Source: Halichondria panicea
Taxonomy: Eukaryota; Porifera; Demospongiae; Suberitida; Halichondriidae
Reading direction: 5' to 3'
NCBI RefSeq assembly: GCF_963675165.1
Contig: NC_087378.1
Location: 5,761,205 to 5,825,204, forward strand
DNA: 64,000 bases
The stretch's first letter is position 1, and every line of letters begins with the position of its first letter. The notes beneath the pieces were generated by a model that saw only the letters and a list, made by a program, of their open reading frames with translations, searched no databases and had not been told where the DNA came from. A program made the translations under genes and the position numbers. Positions 23,128-37,300 of this stretch are shown piece by piece.

Positions 23128-23454
23128 TGTGCAAAATGTCGTCAACCAGACCCCAAACCAATGAAACAAGTTACATGTATTTAATCACCATGTAAGTCCG
23201 TGTGTGTCTAAGTAAGGCTTGCTGACAGCAAGGGGCCCTAGCCTATAAGTATATACATAATAATTTGTGTGGTATATATACAAAACACATGCATGGGATA
23301 CGTACCGATACCATTCCCGCAGCTGGCTCAGTTGGAAACCCGTTCGCCACTCACCCCCACCTGCTAGACATCACTAAAATGAGGCAGAACTGAGCCACCA
23401 CCCAGATAAACAATTCAGTTCGTATGTAGTAAACGGCATAAAAAAAAGGCTCCT

Positions 23455-23790
23455 TACAAACTACAACCCTCAAGTGGTCAACGACTACCTGCAGCAGGAA
23501 CTCCTTCATGGCAGGTCCCATACATTCACTGCCAAATCAGCTTTGGTGTTATTCTAAAGAAGTCGAAAATGGCAGCTTATTGTCGACCTCTCATTGCCGA
23601 CATGGAATTGAATATATCAATACAAGTGTCAGACCGCATCCTCGAGGTACGACATCAAATTAAATCAGCCTACCGTAATTGTTTTAAAAAACGAAATCGA
23701 TGAGCATCTTTCAGAAGCTCTTATTGATGATCAAGTTTCCATGACTCTGAATTTGCGATGGTCTGCTGGAGAATGGTCGACAGTTACAAA
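23455..23790 (+). pseudogene. DIRS-like reverse transcriptase fragment
   Basis: Reads NPQVVNDYLQQELLHGR (about 23470), then in shifted frames FGVILKKSK / RKWQLIVDLS (about 23540-23590), then YDIKSAYR (about 23650-23670, across a shift). HPEVV..YL..E...GR followed by GVIPKK....KWRLIVDLS and a D-IKxAYR block is the start of the reverse transcriptase in DIRS-type elements. Catalytic YxDD is not present. Frames are broken; non-functional. Confidence 0.55.
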
Positions 23791-23989
23791 ACGTTAATTT
23801 GTCATTTATTCAGTATCATGTGTTCCATATAATGCAAATCATATGTGTATGAAAAGTTCTATGTAGCACATCTTTTTTGCGAACTACACAAAACTTCTTT
23901 GCCTCCTTTATCGCCGCAAAATATCAATCCATGTAAAGCCCTTAGATCGTGTGCAAATGCCTGTAACTTTAGCTTCTATGTTGCCACCT

Positions 23990-24300
23990 CTATTTAAGAA
24001 TATTCAATAATATTTCATGGTAGTGCTGTCCTTCTTTACCCACAGTGTGCAGTTCTGCGTTTGCCCATTTATTAGTGTGCCAGTTTGTTAGGTTTACCAT
24101 ATCCTGCCTGCATACTCGGCTATTTGTTAGTTTTCCATACTCTGCTGTGTGTGCCTGCTGTGTTGAGTGTGATACCGTGGGTTTGCCATACCTTTGACAT
24201 ACTCGGCTGTGTGTTGAGTGTGCGATACCCTGGGTTTGCCATACCCTGCCCTTTGTTGTGTTGACCATACCTTGTTGAGTTCCTTGTTGAGTTGGCCACT
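23990..24300. repeat. Degenerate tandem repeat region
   Basis: Diverged units of the form gtgttgagtgtg.gatacc.tgggtttgccatacc are repeated several times, with ccatac/actcggctg words throughout. Open frames across it are a by-product of the repeat. Confidence 0.6.
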
Positions 24301-25740
24301 GTCGTATATAGCTGAGCTAGGTACGTATAAAGCATTTAATCCTACACCACCCCCTGATTTTCACATTCGCATCGGAATGAAGAGGGGACGGAGGTGTCTA
24401 AATTTTGCTGTTAATTTTAAGGTATATACCTGCCGATTCTGGTGGAGTGGAGGTGACACTGGTAACGCTGCTGCTGAACCTGAGCCAGGCTGGATCCCCT
24501 CTATGGTAGACATCAGGTGGGGAATTGTCAGGGCGACTACCTCGCCGACCGTTTTACGAACCATCGTTTTACGAACCATCGCCTGGAACTGTGTGACAGT
24601 GGTTGGCACAGTAGAAGTAGTAGATGGGACAAATGAGGGGGAGAGAATTGGTAGACGGACGTCTCACAAAGTGAGAGACAGCTTCAACTTTTTTATACGT
24701 TCGAGATGAATGATGTCATTGCGGTCTGCTCCGGTCTGCTCCTTGCCATTTAATATGCTATTAAATTCCATTTTATAGCTACGGCGTTAATTCACTGACC
24801 GCGGTCACGTTAAAGTGACTTCAAAAAAACAGCTGCGGCGTCAATTCTACAGACAACCTCAGGAAATCCGCGGTGTTAATTCTACTAACCGCGGCGAGAC
24901 TCCAATTTAGATGACCACCTTTACCTGCATTTTGTAAAGATCGTCAAGAGTTAGGAGTTCAGGAACAACGCTCTCCTTGGTGAGATTCACTGTTTTTTTA
25001 TGTTTAAAAGAAATTGGCATTTCTATGGTTTATACGATGGGGCCGCTAAGTACATATGAAAGTATGAAAAATCAATGCCTAATACTAAAAAAAATTACGC
25101 GTCTCAGAACCGCATCTCAGAACTACCAGTCTCAGGTGAGCAAATTTCACATTTCCGTATCTGAAGTAAATTGTTTACTGTTATGTAGTCGGTTTTGTAT
25201 CGGATCAGTAACTATTCTGTATTTTCAAATTGTGTCTGAAGCAGATTTCAGCCAATGCTGTTAGTTTTTTTATTGATACACAAGGAGTATCTGATGTGTT
25301 AAGAGATCATAAAATAGAGCAGCACATGTAGCAATAAAACAAAGCAAAGCAAAGCAAAATGTCTTCCCCAGATAGCCAGTCGATATTAGATGAGCATGAT
25401 TATACATAATCATATAGACATGTATAATCTTATAGATCTACTTTATACAATTACTTTTTATTCAACCATTTTGTACCATTTTATGACAGTAATCGTACCC
25501 CCCCCCCCCCCCCCGTATGTATATTACCATCCAGGAGCGTTGGGTTAGGACTGGTACACATGTACCATTCAAATGCGGTCCAAAAGTTTCTGAATGGAGC
25601 AACACCACCCAAACACAAGGCGATATGCCAGCCAGGAGTGGTAATTATCACATGTTTATGTTGAGTCAACGAAAGCATACAAAATGACACAAATTACAGA
25701 AACATGGGTGGAAAGGTGATGACGCCTTCCCACTGGCCTG
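24300..25740. other. No supported gene; local repeats
   Basis: A 163-codon frame (24218-24709) starts inside the tandem repeat and shows no domain; an equally long antisense frame exists. At 24780-24900 three diverged copies of a gcggcgt.aattctac.gacc unit occur. I do not call a gene. Confidence 0.35.
25498..25514. repeat. Poly-C run
   Basis: Seventeen consecutive C. Confidence 0.95.
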
Positions 25741-25934
25741 TCTGTGGATCCCTGTCTGTGGATCTTCTTGAGACCTTCAACCTGCGGGATGATGTCAGGA
25801 GGTGTTGCTGGCCAACTTGTTCACTGTGGGCAATCTGTTAAATTGCCACAATGTCACAGGTACGTACTTTACAAATTAACATTCGACTTGTGTTCACACA
25901 CAACCTCACACTTCTACCACACACACAACACTGC

Positions 25935-26735
25935 AGTGTGGTATACTGGTGGCAAATGTACTCAGACTAGCATCCCATTCATCTATGTGCCTGGTCCAGA
26001 AATTTGAGGGCATCGTCTTGAATGGACAACCAATTGTCAACGAGTATGACTGCCCACTGTTGACCCTAACGGATACGATTACTGGAGTCTACCCTGTTGA
26101 CATTTTAATTGAAACGTCAATAGCATGAATGTACAGACACTTGTGAATTTGTCAGTAACGGACCGCTCAATGTCCTACAAGTTGAACGAGTCGAACGAGA
26201 GACAATTCCAACAAACAGATTTGTATACATGCCAGACTGGACGTACAAAACGATACATAACGATACATAAGTGTACACACATTTTGAATCTGACCTGTTC
26301 ACCTAATGTTCAGATTCACAAATGATCAGTATATGGGACTTCCGATACACACTGTGCCAGTTCCGATACAGAATGACTGTGATATATTAATCTGTGTAAA
26401 ACTTTATGATGAAATGAAACACTGGCTTCGGAATCAATCGGCTAGCACAGAAAGTTGTTTGATGTAGCAGCCTCATTTTGGAGTAGTCACTTCTCTAAAC
26501 TAGCTGAAAATGAAAATGAAAAGGCCGGGAGTGGTACCTTTTAGTAATGAACGTGTGGGTGGTTCATGGCGCGACTGTTGCAATAGGTCCCACTCCTTGC
26601 ACCAGATCTTAGTACACAGAGTGATGATGTCATATGATTTAACAGGTGGTGGTCCAGTGGAACCTCACATTTAGATACAAAAACGAAGGACTAAGAATAG
26701 AGGATGACCCAGAGGATGCTTTAGCTCCCCATCAA
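25935..26735 (+). CDS. Exon-like stretches of an unidentified gene or pseudogene
   Basis: Three stretches look coding. (1) From about 25938 after an actgcag acceptor: CGILVANVLRLASHSSMCLV then KFEGIVLNGQPIVNEYDCPL and LLTLTDTITGVYPVDILIE, to a stop at about 26126. (2) About 26140-26420 in mixed frames: NGPLNVLQVERVER, NRFVYMPDWTYKTI, then FTNDQYMGLPIHTVPVPI and CDILICVKLYDEMKHWLRN. (3) 26646-26735, exactly 30 codons between an aacag acceptor and a gtatgt donor: VVVQWNLTFRYKNEGLRIED. Stop codons between the pieces of (2) suggest decay or missed short introns. I do not recognise the family. Confidence 0.3.
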
Positions 26736-26829
26736 GTATGTAGAAAATTAAGTTTGTAGAAAATTAATAATGTCCTTAATTATTACAGGCAAGTCACTCG
26801 AATTCAACATACCTCAGAGTATTGGTAAA

Positions 26830-27955
26830 GAGAGTTTGAAAGCCTTGATATGATGCCCAAAAAATGCGTTACCGCGGCAGACATCATCGAGATGCATGAA
26901 AATTTAAGTGCGGGTAGTTTTTGTGTGTTAGTTGTGATTGTGTGATCATAGACCTAATCATGATACCTTTCATTTAAATTGCTAATAGCAAATTATATCA
27001 TGCTATTATTTCATGCTATTGCTTTTATATTTAGGGGTGCTAGAAGATACCTACTTTTGGTCTTGTATGTTAGCTTCAAGTATTTGAACCATTCGATCGT
27101 ATGAAAAGCATGAAAACAGTACCAAACATACATGAAGTACATCTCAACTTATTTGGAATCCAGGCCTATGTTCGAAATAATGAAAGCGTTCTTTCAGAGG
27201 GCGAAGTAACTTGTTCGCATAGCAGAGTACTTACTTGACGGTGATCTTTAACAGAAACGGCTTTTGGCACACGTGGGCGGCAACGGGTATTCTGTAATTG
27301 TTAGAGACAAAAGTAACCTCCTAGCTACATGCTACTTGACAGTAGCTTTTTTTAACACGAGTTATCCTCATATTTCCTCGATTTGGAGTCTAGCTTCGAA
27401 TGTGTGCGAAGGCTTGACACTCAATCCTCAAGCCAATACAGATTGAATGGCCTATAATTGTGCTGCTTGGTCACAGTAATTATCAGTGTGCAAAATACCG
27501 TCCATTGGTCCATTGTACACAGCATGCGTCCAGTGTTATGCACTTGTCCCCCGATAGGTGGGGATTAGACTTGCTACCTGATGCGCATATTTGATCTATA
27601 TTTGATCACTAAATTCAAACATCACGTGGCTCAGGCTCTATGTTTTAAAAAAGCCGAAGCGAATTGAGCGAATAATTCGATGCTGGCGATAGCTGTTCGA
27701 GCTATCTCAATATGAATGAAAGCCGTTATTGACAATCAATGATGGGCTGTTGATCTATGAGCCTAGTCTCGAACCTTTCAGTGTTTAAAGTTGGGGAGGG
27801 CGTGGCCAGACTACTATGAGCCCCCTTGCAAAAAAACCATTGATTAATCATAATCGAACACCACTAGCTAGGATTACTGTGGACTGATTCAAAGTCAACA
27901 GAGCGGACTGAGATTTACAGAGGAAACCGGTTCAAACTGGAAGTGAATAACAAAA
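26830..27955. other. No recognisable gene
   Basis: AT-rich; short frames only; no inverted or tandem structure noticed. Confidence 0.4.
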
Positions 27956-27959
27956 TCAA

Positions 27960-29660
27960 TAAAGCATGGATTACACTATTCCTCCTCCTTTCTCATCCTA
28001 CAGGCGCCTACCTGGAGCTGAAGGAAACACGGCAGCAACTAGTAGTGCTGGGAACGTAACCGTAGCACAAAAGGTTGTGCTGCCCCTGCTGGTAGTGGAC
28101 CAAGTCTCTTGGGAGTTATCATCACACAACTGGAAGAGCGAACTAGACGACAGACTCAGAGCAAACCACAAGTGCAAACCCCAGGTTCTGTACAGCCAGG
28201 CCAGTACCACACACCAGTACCACAGGAGAAGGTCGATAATGAACTCCGTAGACTGGAATCGGATAATTCTCAGAACCTGGTATTGAAACAAAATGGGTCC
28301 ATTCACCTATGTGGTGATTACAACTATGTGGTGATTACAAACTCACTGTCAACAGGGAAAAGTTTTCAAAATTGGATATATGACCGTCAACACACATAAC
28401 CGACTACTGCGCACCGGCCCTGGGACATCCCCTCGACAATGGTATGGAAAAACCGAAGAAGAGCATCTACGAAACCTGGAGGCAGACGAAGGGCGTCCAC
28501 AAAGAAAACCAAAGCTAGGCCCCAAAACTGCAGGACATCAGGTTCGAGCGTTCGGTAAACTAGAACGCTAAACTATTATGGGAAGTTCTTGGACCACTTG
28601 TCAACTCCATTGTATCGACTGATGAAGAAACACGCCGGCATGGGACCTTCGAATTAGTCAAATCACAACTGGAACACTATGATCCAGCGAAGCGACTGTC
28701 GCCAACCGATGCATCACCTTATGGGGTGGGTGCAGTTCTGTCCCACGTCTCAATGATGTGGAGAAGATCCGTCACTTTTCGATTTGTTCGGACCACAAGC
28801 CGCTACCCAAGGAAATGGCGTCAGCAAGATTACGACGGTGGGCGCTTATTCTCAGCGCTTACCAACCAGCCTCTACCGACGACACCAGAACCAGCCACAG
28901 TTCCGCACGAAGACACTCACCAGTCACCGCTGAACTGTCAAGGGTCAGATGGTAATAACAGTACCAACAAAGGAAAGTCTGATGTGTACTCGGGTATAGA
29001 TGACTGCCACCCAGGTATCACCAGGCTGGTGGCCCGTGAAATCACTAACGTTCCTACACCCTTGGGAGTGGCCAAAGATCGAGGCCCTGGTCTAGAATTC
29101 AGATAGATTCGTTTCAAGGAAATACAACACTCCTAGTGATAATCTCCAAATGGATTGAGCCTCAACTGATTTTCTTGGACAACGAAACATCCGAAAACCT
29201 TTATAGAACACAATGGAATTCGACATCGCACTACTTCGGCGCCCTACTACCCGGTTACTAACGGCTTGGCCGAACGAGCAGCAAGACGGGTTTGAGAAAG
29301 ACATGGAGTCTGTAGTACCGCAATACACCTCATGGAGTAACCCCAGCTGAACTGTTGTTGGGAAGGAAGCCCAGGATGCATCCCGATTTGTCGATTAGAA
29401 GGCAGAGACTGTGTACGCCAAGTTAATGGTTGCCCGGAGAAATCTCGAAGGTACTAGTTCTTATCTGAGACAATCAGAAGACATGTTGAGGTTCGACTGG
29501 ATGGTGCTGGTGGGGAATCATTGGGGGTCAAAAAATGTTGGTGGATACTGACAAGATATCTTTTTGTCGGTTCAATTGCCATTGGACGCCTAGCACTTTT
29601 GTGACTCCTGGTCACTCTTGTATACGACGTTACAACGCTAGTCTGAGTTTCGAATACGAG
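27960..29660 (+). pseudogene. Ty3/gypsy retrotransposon pol remnant
   Basis: Plus-strand pieces in the order of a gypsy pol gene: VVLPLLVVD and LGVIITQLEE (end of the protease region, 28075-28140); VDNELRRLES and LVLKQNGSIHLCGDYNYVVI (start of reverse transcriptase, about 28230-28340); GKTEEEHLRNLEAD (just after the catalytic region, about 28448); LNYYGKFLDHLSTPLYRLMK (28570-28630); LSPTDASPYGVGAVLSH and RHFSICSDHKPL plus MASARLRRWALILSAYQ (RNase H, 28698-28870); DDCHPGITRLVARE (integrase zinc region, about 29003); GLAERAARR and NPS-type tail (integrase, about 29262-29400). Many frameshifts; the YxDD block is deleted. No LTRs seen. Confidence 0.75.
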
Positions 29661-31332
29661 GGCATCAACATAATTATATATGACAGAAATTTCTTGATGT
29701 TTACGTCACTCCATGTGAGTTGCATAGACACACGCGACACCAAACTGTTCCTCCTCAACGGGCCGCCCTCGCCAGCAGTAGAATTCTTTCCAGTCAAGTA
29801 GATTCCTATAACTGGATCTCGTATTCACTTCCCTTTTCATAATTATAACGTGTGGCTGACACGACGTGCACGAGCTACAAATAGAGAATAAAATGACATA
29901 ATTATACATCAATGCGATTATTATAGTAGGAGGATTGGCCGGGAAAAGAAAAACTACTATAATTATAATTATGACTCAAGTAACCTTTTTCATCTCTCAG
30001 GTATAATAATTATGAAATTGTAAATGAATGATCAAAATGGGTGGGTGCATGGAAAAGAAGAAAACGGAAATTTCTCAGCTATCTGACCATCACCATTCTG
30101 TATTTTTGCGAAAAGAGGAGCAACTAGGTAAGGTAGCTTGAGACAAGGGGTGCTTCGCTTCATGTTCACTCTATACAGACAGTGCTTTCATGTCACTCTC
30201 ATCACCATTCTGTTTTTTATTGAACACACATAAAATCACATGAGAGAGTGAACATGAAAAGTAAAAACCAGACTACCAGTACTAGGTTCAGCTTTATCTC
30301 TCAGTCAATGTTTTGCAAGGGTCTTACTTAAACATAATAAGGAAAACAAATTAAACAAATTTTCAAAAGGCACACCCTCGCGAAAATACGCCCACCAATT
30401 TCTATGGCTCGTTTTCACTCGAATATACGAGTGCTATTAATCCCGAGTAACAATACTATTGATTTCTAATCGTGTATGATGAAGTTCTCTGTAACATTTT
30501 CAGCCCCAGCCGTTGTCATTGGCAGCGTGCCCGGATGTGATACGGATTAATTGATGTACACTCTAATAGCGGTAATCACCTCCCATAGTCCAGAGCTCTT
30601 ACAAGTGTATACCGTAATAGATGTAATTACAGCGCCAGGCGCATAAAACAAGAAAATTCGAATTTCGTATAATTAATTTTAAGCAACACAAAGATTTAAT
30701 ATGCATGTGCGAGTAGGTGTTTGCTATGAATAATATCATTAAATGTGGCCAAATCAGGATATATAACAATTACAGTTGTTGAATAAATTTAGCGTAAGGT
30801 GACATATAAAATCGCAAAGATTGTGTACTCGCAGATAATTGGAAAATACATTAAAACCACATGCGAGTAATTACAAACGCTAACTTTAGCACTGAAGTGC
30901 TAACCTTCGGCTAGCTGTTCCTGAATAAATAGATCTATAAAAACTAGAGGAGTAGCAACAAACTACAATTCACAATTCTACTTTTAATAGAGACCGGTAA
31001 AGGATCACTACAGCTCCATGTAGATCTAGCAAGGTCGCGTGTATATTAGCCAACGTGCTTCTTAGCTTTAATTTGCTCGCTTTTACACGACAACGTAGGT
31101 TTAACATCGAAATCTGCCATTGTTACTTGTTGTGTGGAGGCTATCCATGTTGTAAACGCAGCAGGTGAGCAGGCTCATAAATTACACAGACAGACAAACC
31201 AACGGAATACTGGCTACTTACGCATGCGCCTTGGGTAATGAATAAGCAGAAAAAATCTATAGATACCTATAAAAAAGATGTCACCTTAAGGTAGACTAAA
31301 TTCATGTACAAAAATCTCAATAAATAAGGATC
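29660..31332. other. Repeat-rich flank downstream of the protease gene
   Basis: No gene. Holds a TACCCTCGCGAAAATA fragment (30372-30445) and an element with taaggtgacata/tgtcaccttaaggta ends (30793-31293) into which the agcactgaagtgctaac repeat (30886-31240) is nested. Confidence 0.5.
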
Positions 31333-34300
31333 CTAAAACTGATTTGCTGGCAGAGCCCAGTCACAATGGGCTTCCACTCCCAGGTTGTTGGTGCCTCTGA
31401 TGAGTTTGAACCAGCCTCCCTCACCCCAGAATGTACCCCCTACAAGGAAATAATATTATACTAACCGGTACTTGAACTAGTGAATCATTTGTGAAATGCG
31501 GAGAGCAATGCAATACAGTCGTGTCATGTGCTCACATGAGTTCCTCCCGATCCAATATTTGACACCATTCTCCACTCCCCATCCCGCAATGGATACTTCA
31601 TGGTCCAAAGCCTGCAAGCAAAAGCAATTAGACTTAGGAATCGTTATGCAACACTAATCATATGTACATCAATAATTATGGGTTTACATATACCTTTGCA
31701 CCAGTGGTGTCATTGAAAACGCCGCTAGTGTAGTCCTCAAATTCTTTGGTAACAGCAATGGTGCATGCTATCGGCCCTCTGGCATACATCTCTGCCAACA
31801 TTTTGTCCTCTCCAGACACCTGCCCATGCTCGCTGATCATATACTGTACGAGAAGATAATTTTCAGTTATTTGAGCACCTACACCTACACGCACAACATG
31901 CTTAAGTATTGCTCACAATATCACCTCAAACCTTGATCACCTCAAAACGGTTTCGTACAGAATGTCACTAAATTAAAAAGTGCCCTAAGTATATATATAA
32001 TGTAATTGCCCCAAGTATATAGAGAGCTTTAATGCCGATGTGCACTAAAGCTTTCCCACTTTAGGGAGATTAATTGTTACAAGCGAGGATGTGTGTTTGT
32101 AGACTGCTACAGCTGCTCAAAGATCAATGAAGTTAAGTTAAGTAAAAGTTTCTATAGGCTTGTAAGTATTAGTTGTTGCCCAGCACGAGTGCGCATGTTG
32201 CCTGCAATAACTAACTTGTTGCCCAATGACGTCAAATTCTTTTGATGGTAAATTTTTCCCTACAAAAAACGACCTACCCCCTCAAAACCATTTATCGGAC
32301 ACTTCTAATTATCCCGGACAAATAGGCATTTTTTCTAATACAACGGACAATCTGGTGTTTTAATTCTGGTGCTTTAATCTAGAGCACTAAAGTGCAAACC
32401 CTCAGCTGGTGACATGATTATAAAGAAACCAGAAGAACTACGTAGTTATGTATGGCTGAGCTGTCTAGCACAGCAACTCAGGAACAATAAAACTAAACCA
32501 GACTAGAGAGAGAGAGAGACATGCTGAAACATGACTAGGATCACAACAAAGAAGCCTGGAGTCTCAGAGAAGTATGGCTCCTGGAGTCAAGGAGTAGGAT
32601 CCAGGTCCCAGAGTCAGCTAACAGAGACAGCATCCAGTCACAATTCTAGCTTTCTATTGTAGTGACACGTACTTTTCCATTGTTCCTGGTACGGATTATT
32701 TCAGCTGTAAATATGTAGGGTACCTCGAATAAAGGCTGCGTGTAGCTAGCTAGCTGCCAACGTGCAAGTTCAAGCTTCTTAGCTTTTGCTCGCTTTTATA
32801 CGACTACGAAGCTCTAACATCGAAATCTGCCACATTTAAAACTAATAACTTGTGGTTTGGAGGCTATCGATGCTGTAAACGCAGTGCTAAGGCATCCAGG
32901 TGAGTAGATTCACATGTCACACAAACAAACCAACAGACCACTATGCCCGTGGCTGCCCACGCGCGCCTCCGGGTAATAATATCCGGACAATTCAGTCGCA
33001 CACTATTATATTTAGCTAGCCTGAATGCTTGTTCTAATTATGTGTTGCAAGTTGCGCTGTGATGCCTCTTGCCATGTTATGCTTTAAAAAGTACATGTAT
33101 TAGAGTGTTATACCTTAAGGTGACATTTTCGCGAGTATTAATTTCTGCTATTTCTGCGAATGAGAGTAAAATCGCAAAAATGTGTACTCTCACATAATTG
33201 GAAATTACAATGAATCTCATTAAAACCAGTTACAAGCAATTAGAAATGTTATGAATAACATTAATTTCGCAAGAATTAGCAGAATTTGCAAATAAGCTAA
33301 ACAGTGAAATCGCAAACAAATCTACCTGTGAAAATATGTCACCTTAAGGTAGTAGGGGGAATAAGCTTTTTTCTATAATGAATTATACATTAAAAATAAT
33401 GTGCAGAAAAAAGTGTATTACAATTACATAACCAAAGATAGTAGTGGAAGAGGGATTTTTTCATGACTGCTTGTGAAAACGTCACTTCCGCTGAACCATG
33501 CGTACTGCCAATATTGTTGATGAACAAAGAAAGTAAACAGTACATTTCTTAGTGAAACTTAGCCTCGGTCCCAGGCCAATTTTTTTTTTAATAGAATAAA
33601 GTTGAAAAATACGGCCTGGTATTGATTGTATCTGGGCGTGGCAGGAACCGGAAACCAAAGCAGGGATTCTTCACACTTTGTTTCCTGTCATATTTCCCCG
33701 TAATTTAGCTCCGTGTACGCTCTTAAGTAACTGAAATTTAGCCATAGATTATCTAGCTAGCTAGCTACTGCAAGTTTAAGTTGTTCAGATTAACGTATAC
33801 ATTGTCTGCTTCACACCACTCTCATTGCAGAACAGGCTCTTGTCAGAAGGAAGAAACGTCTTTGCCATGGTTTACAACATGGTATGGCATGTCTCTTGCT
33901 TTCACTCACTGCCCTTTATGGTGGACTACAAACTAGTAGGTAGGACCAACACTGCCGGCTCTTGTCGACAGGTGTGTTGTTCTTGCAAATCTCTCTGCTT
34001 CTTGTTTTTTGGTTCCTAACCACGCCCAGATACACGCCCAGATACAATCAACACCAGGCCTAGTTGGGCGGCCTAGCTAGAAACAACCTAGCCTGGAATC
34101 GAGGCTAAGTGAAACTCTGCTTATAGTCGACACAGTAGCCATATCAAAGCCATAGCAAGTAGTAGTCTCGCAGGCCATACTCCACAATCTGATACTACGT
34201 ATGGTGCATTATTAACCACAATGTTTATTTGTGTACAGTTTTTCTTCTTTCTCCACAGAAGAAGTAAGATAATTATAGACCTTCTAAAGTATCTCAAGTG

Positions 34301-37300
34301 GATCTCATGTACTATCAAGACAATAGTCTAGATGATCTGTAGAGAGCTGCACATACTGCACTCACACATTATCATGTTACTCTGGAGTGAAGAGGTCTTG
34401 GCTATTTCTGCCTGTAATGAAACCTATAGTTTGCCAACTTTTAGACTCACTATTCTTTCTTTTCACTCTTGAATGCAGCTATTATCCATCAGCAAGAAGC
34501 AATACAATGATAGTCTTGATCCTTTAGAGTATCTGATTGTACAATCAGTACTGTACAGTGTTCTGTAGCTTGTCAACTTTTAACAATGGCGGACTATTGT
34601 AAACCACGCCCCTTTTAAATGCTTGCAGTGCATTTTAACATTTTTGTGTAGAAATTCTTGAGATGCCAAACTGGACACAAAAACTGGCTATAGTCACCAC
34701 ACGTCACCATACGTAGTATCAGATTGTGGAGTATGGGCCGCGAGACTAAGCAAGTAGGAGGTGATACTTACTGGTGATGAAGACGCAGTAAAAGTTTAAC
34801 CCTTTCCCCACTGAAGCCGTCTTTTTCCGGCCGCACTACTGACTATTTTCAAAAAATTTTTGTCCACGCTGTGTTGGAGCTATGCACACGCTGTAGGTAC
34901 CAGCACATGCGCATTGAGCTGCTCTTTCACATGGTATATTTAATATCTTGCCTCGAGGTACGCTTCGTGCAGTACTGCTGAAAGAAAAGTGACTTTGAGA
35001 TCTTCTTAGTACAACCTCAGTGAGGTTGTAGGGCAGCTAGACAGTGAGAAGAACGATGCTTATGGCCTTGTTGAGTGAGAGGACAATACAGAGCCTGAAG
35101 AACCTGAAGAAGAAGCTCCTGCGATGGACTAAGTTCCTGGATCTGTTAAGTCTAGAGTAACATTAGCCTCGGTCCCAGGCCGATTTTTTTTTAATAGAAC
35201 GAAGTTGAAAAATACCTAGTTGTCGGCCTAGCTAGAAACAACTCGGGCTGGAATCGAGGCTAGAGTAACATCAGTAGTCTTGATAGCTGAGTATAGCTGT
35301 ATTTAGGCTAGTTAGTACAGCAGTGGACACCATGAGCCACCATTGAACTTGTAAACCTGTGTGTAGGTGAAGAAAACATTTCCCGGGAAAAGGGCGTCTG
35401 CCGATGTGACCTCACTGACATGTCACCGTGAGAACATTGAGAACACTTATTTAGTGTCTTTAGTCACATTGTGCCTTCATACAATAATTATTTGTGTACA
35501 TAATTGTAAATGTTTGTAAACAATCGCTAATTAGGGGGGGGGGTCAGTTACTAGGTAACGATGGTGTCAAGATACCTCTGGGGTCTGCGCTACCTGTAGG
35601 AAATATTTACAAGTCATTTCAATGTATGGTTCATGACATATGAATTTTTAAAGACAGTTAATAGACAATATTTTTTACCACTGTTGGTAAAAAATCACGT
35701 TTCCAGGCTTTCATAATCTTCCCCCAGACCAAGTTAATAGGCCTACTGAATGGCTTGAACAATGTATTTATTGGTTATTGATGGAGAAATTTACATAACG
35801 TATCTTTTTTTTACGATTTATGCGCACGTTTTGTTTTATTGTGTTGGATGAATATGTGTTATGTACTAATTAGGATTTATATTGTGACTTGAACTACTTT
35901 CCAATTAAATTCCTCTTTGTACATGTATAGATGCCACGAAAGATTCTACTGGGAAGAGTAAGAAAGAACGAATTAAGAAAACGTACCTTTTTCGATCTCA
36001 CCCAAGACACTAGATAGATTTATTTCAGTTTATATATCTGTTGGCCACATCATTTTTATGACAATGATTTACATGTATGTGAAATATGAACATATATAAT
36101 ATTATATAGATGATTGAAACATTGTATTGAAACATTGTATTGAAACATTGTATTGAAACATTGAAGATAAACAGCTAAACTATAGTATCTATATCGTTTT
36201 ATTTCTCTTCTCCTCAGTTTCTTTCGATCTTTGGAGTGTCCAATAGGAAGATTATAGGAATTCCTCGTCGTCCAGAATAGCTGCTAATAGCGGCTATAGC
36301 TGCTCTAACTACTATTTGTAATTTATTGTAAGTGTAGTATTATACGATAATTTACGGAGCAACGGTTGTTTGCCGTAATCGTATATAGGCGTTTGCAATC
36401 CCTCTTCCTCTACTAGCTATCTATCATAGATAGTAGATGAGAGGGGTTATAACACTGAGAAGAAGTACATGCATAGATTTCAGACTTATGCGCCACCCAA
36501 TAACTCATTTGGTCCATTTTACTCACTAAAATTCACTCAAAACACATGTCTTTTATTACAATTCATGAGGAAAAACTCAACCAGAAGAGTTTGACGTCAT
36601 TGGGCAACAAGTTAGTTATTGCAGGCGCCCGCAATATATGGCATGTTGCACTCGTGATGGGCATAATACATATACAATACAATAGACTGCATTTACACAC
36701 AGTGCAAATAGATATTGCACTGCATTATATGGTTGCTATGGTAGTGATGCAACATGCCATATACCGAGCACTGGATTGCTTTGATCTACCAACTCACTGG
36801 GCAACAAGGTATCATTGTAGTGTTTTGTGGCTTACAAAATGTACCTACTAAATAGCTAGCTGCTCTTTTCTGACTATTGTAGCTAATAAAAATCTAGTGC
36901 TTTAGAGCAAGGTTAACTCATAAGTTGAATAGAAAATTTGTGCGAGCAAATAATGCTACAAAAGATTCTGAAGAGACGCAACAGCACTAGCCATAACTCG
37001 AGAAAGAAGCTTTAGTTTGCTAATCCACAAATCGAAATCCAAGAGAACGTGGCTAGAAGCCTATAGAAGCTGTTAGTTTCGTCGCATTGAAACCGTTGAG
37101 CATGCAGTTACAGCTGGAATAGACACACACACACTCACACACACAGTCAGCTTTACCGTATCCCTTGTGCGGCTACGCCTCAAGGCAACCAAGCGTTCAT
37201 AGGCATTTTATAAAAGTCAGTTCCAATTATACCTGGACAATTTCCCAATAATTGTCCGATAAAGAACACATAATTATATGGTACATGTACATTTTCATGT

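Noticed and set aside
24218..24709. 163-codon open frame as a gene
   Set aside because: It starts in a degenerate tandem repeat, has no motif, and an antisense frame of similar quality overlaps it.
36113..36164. CRISPR-like array
   Set aside because: Units are 13 bp, directly abutting, with no spacers; the genome is eukaryotic. It is a minisatellite.
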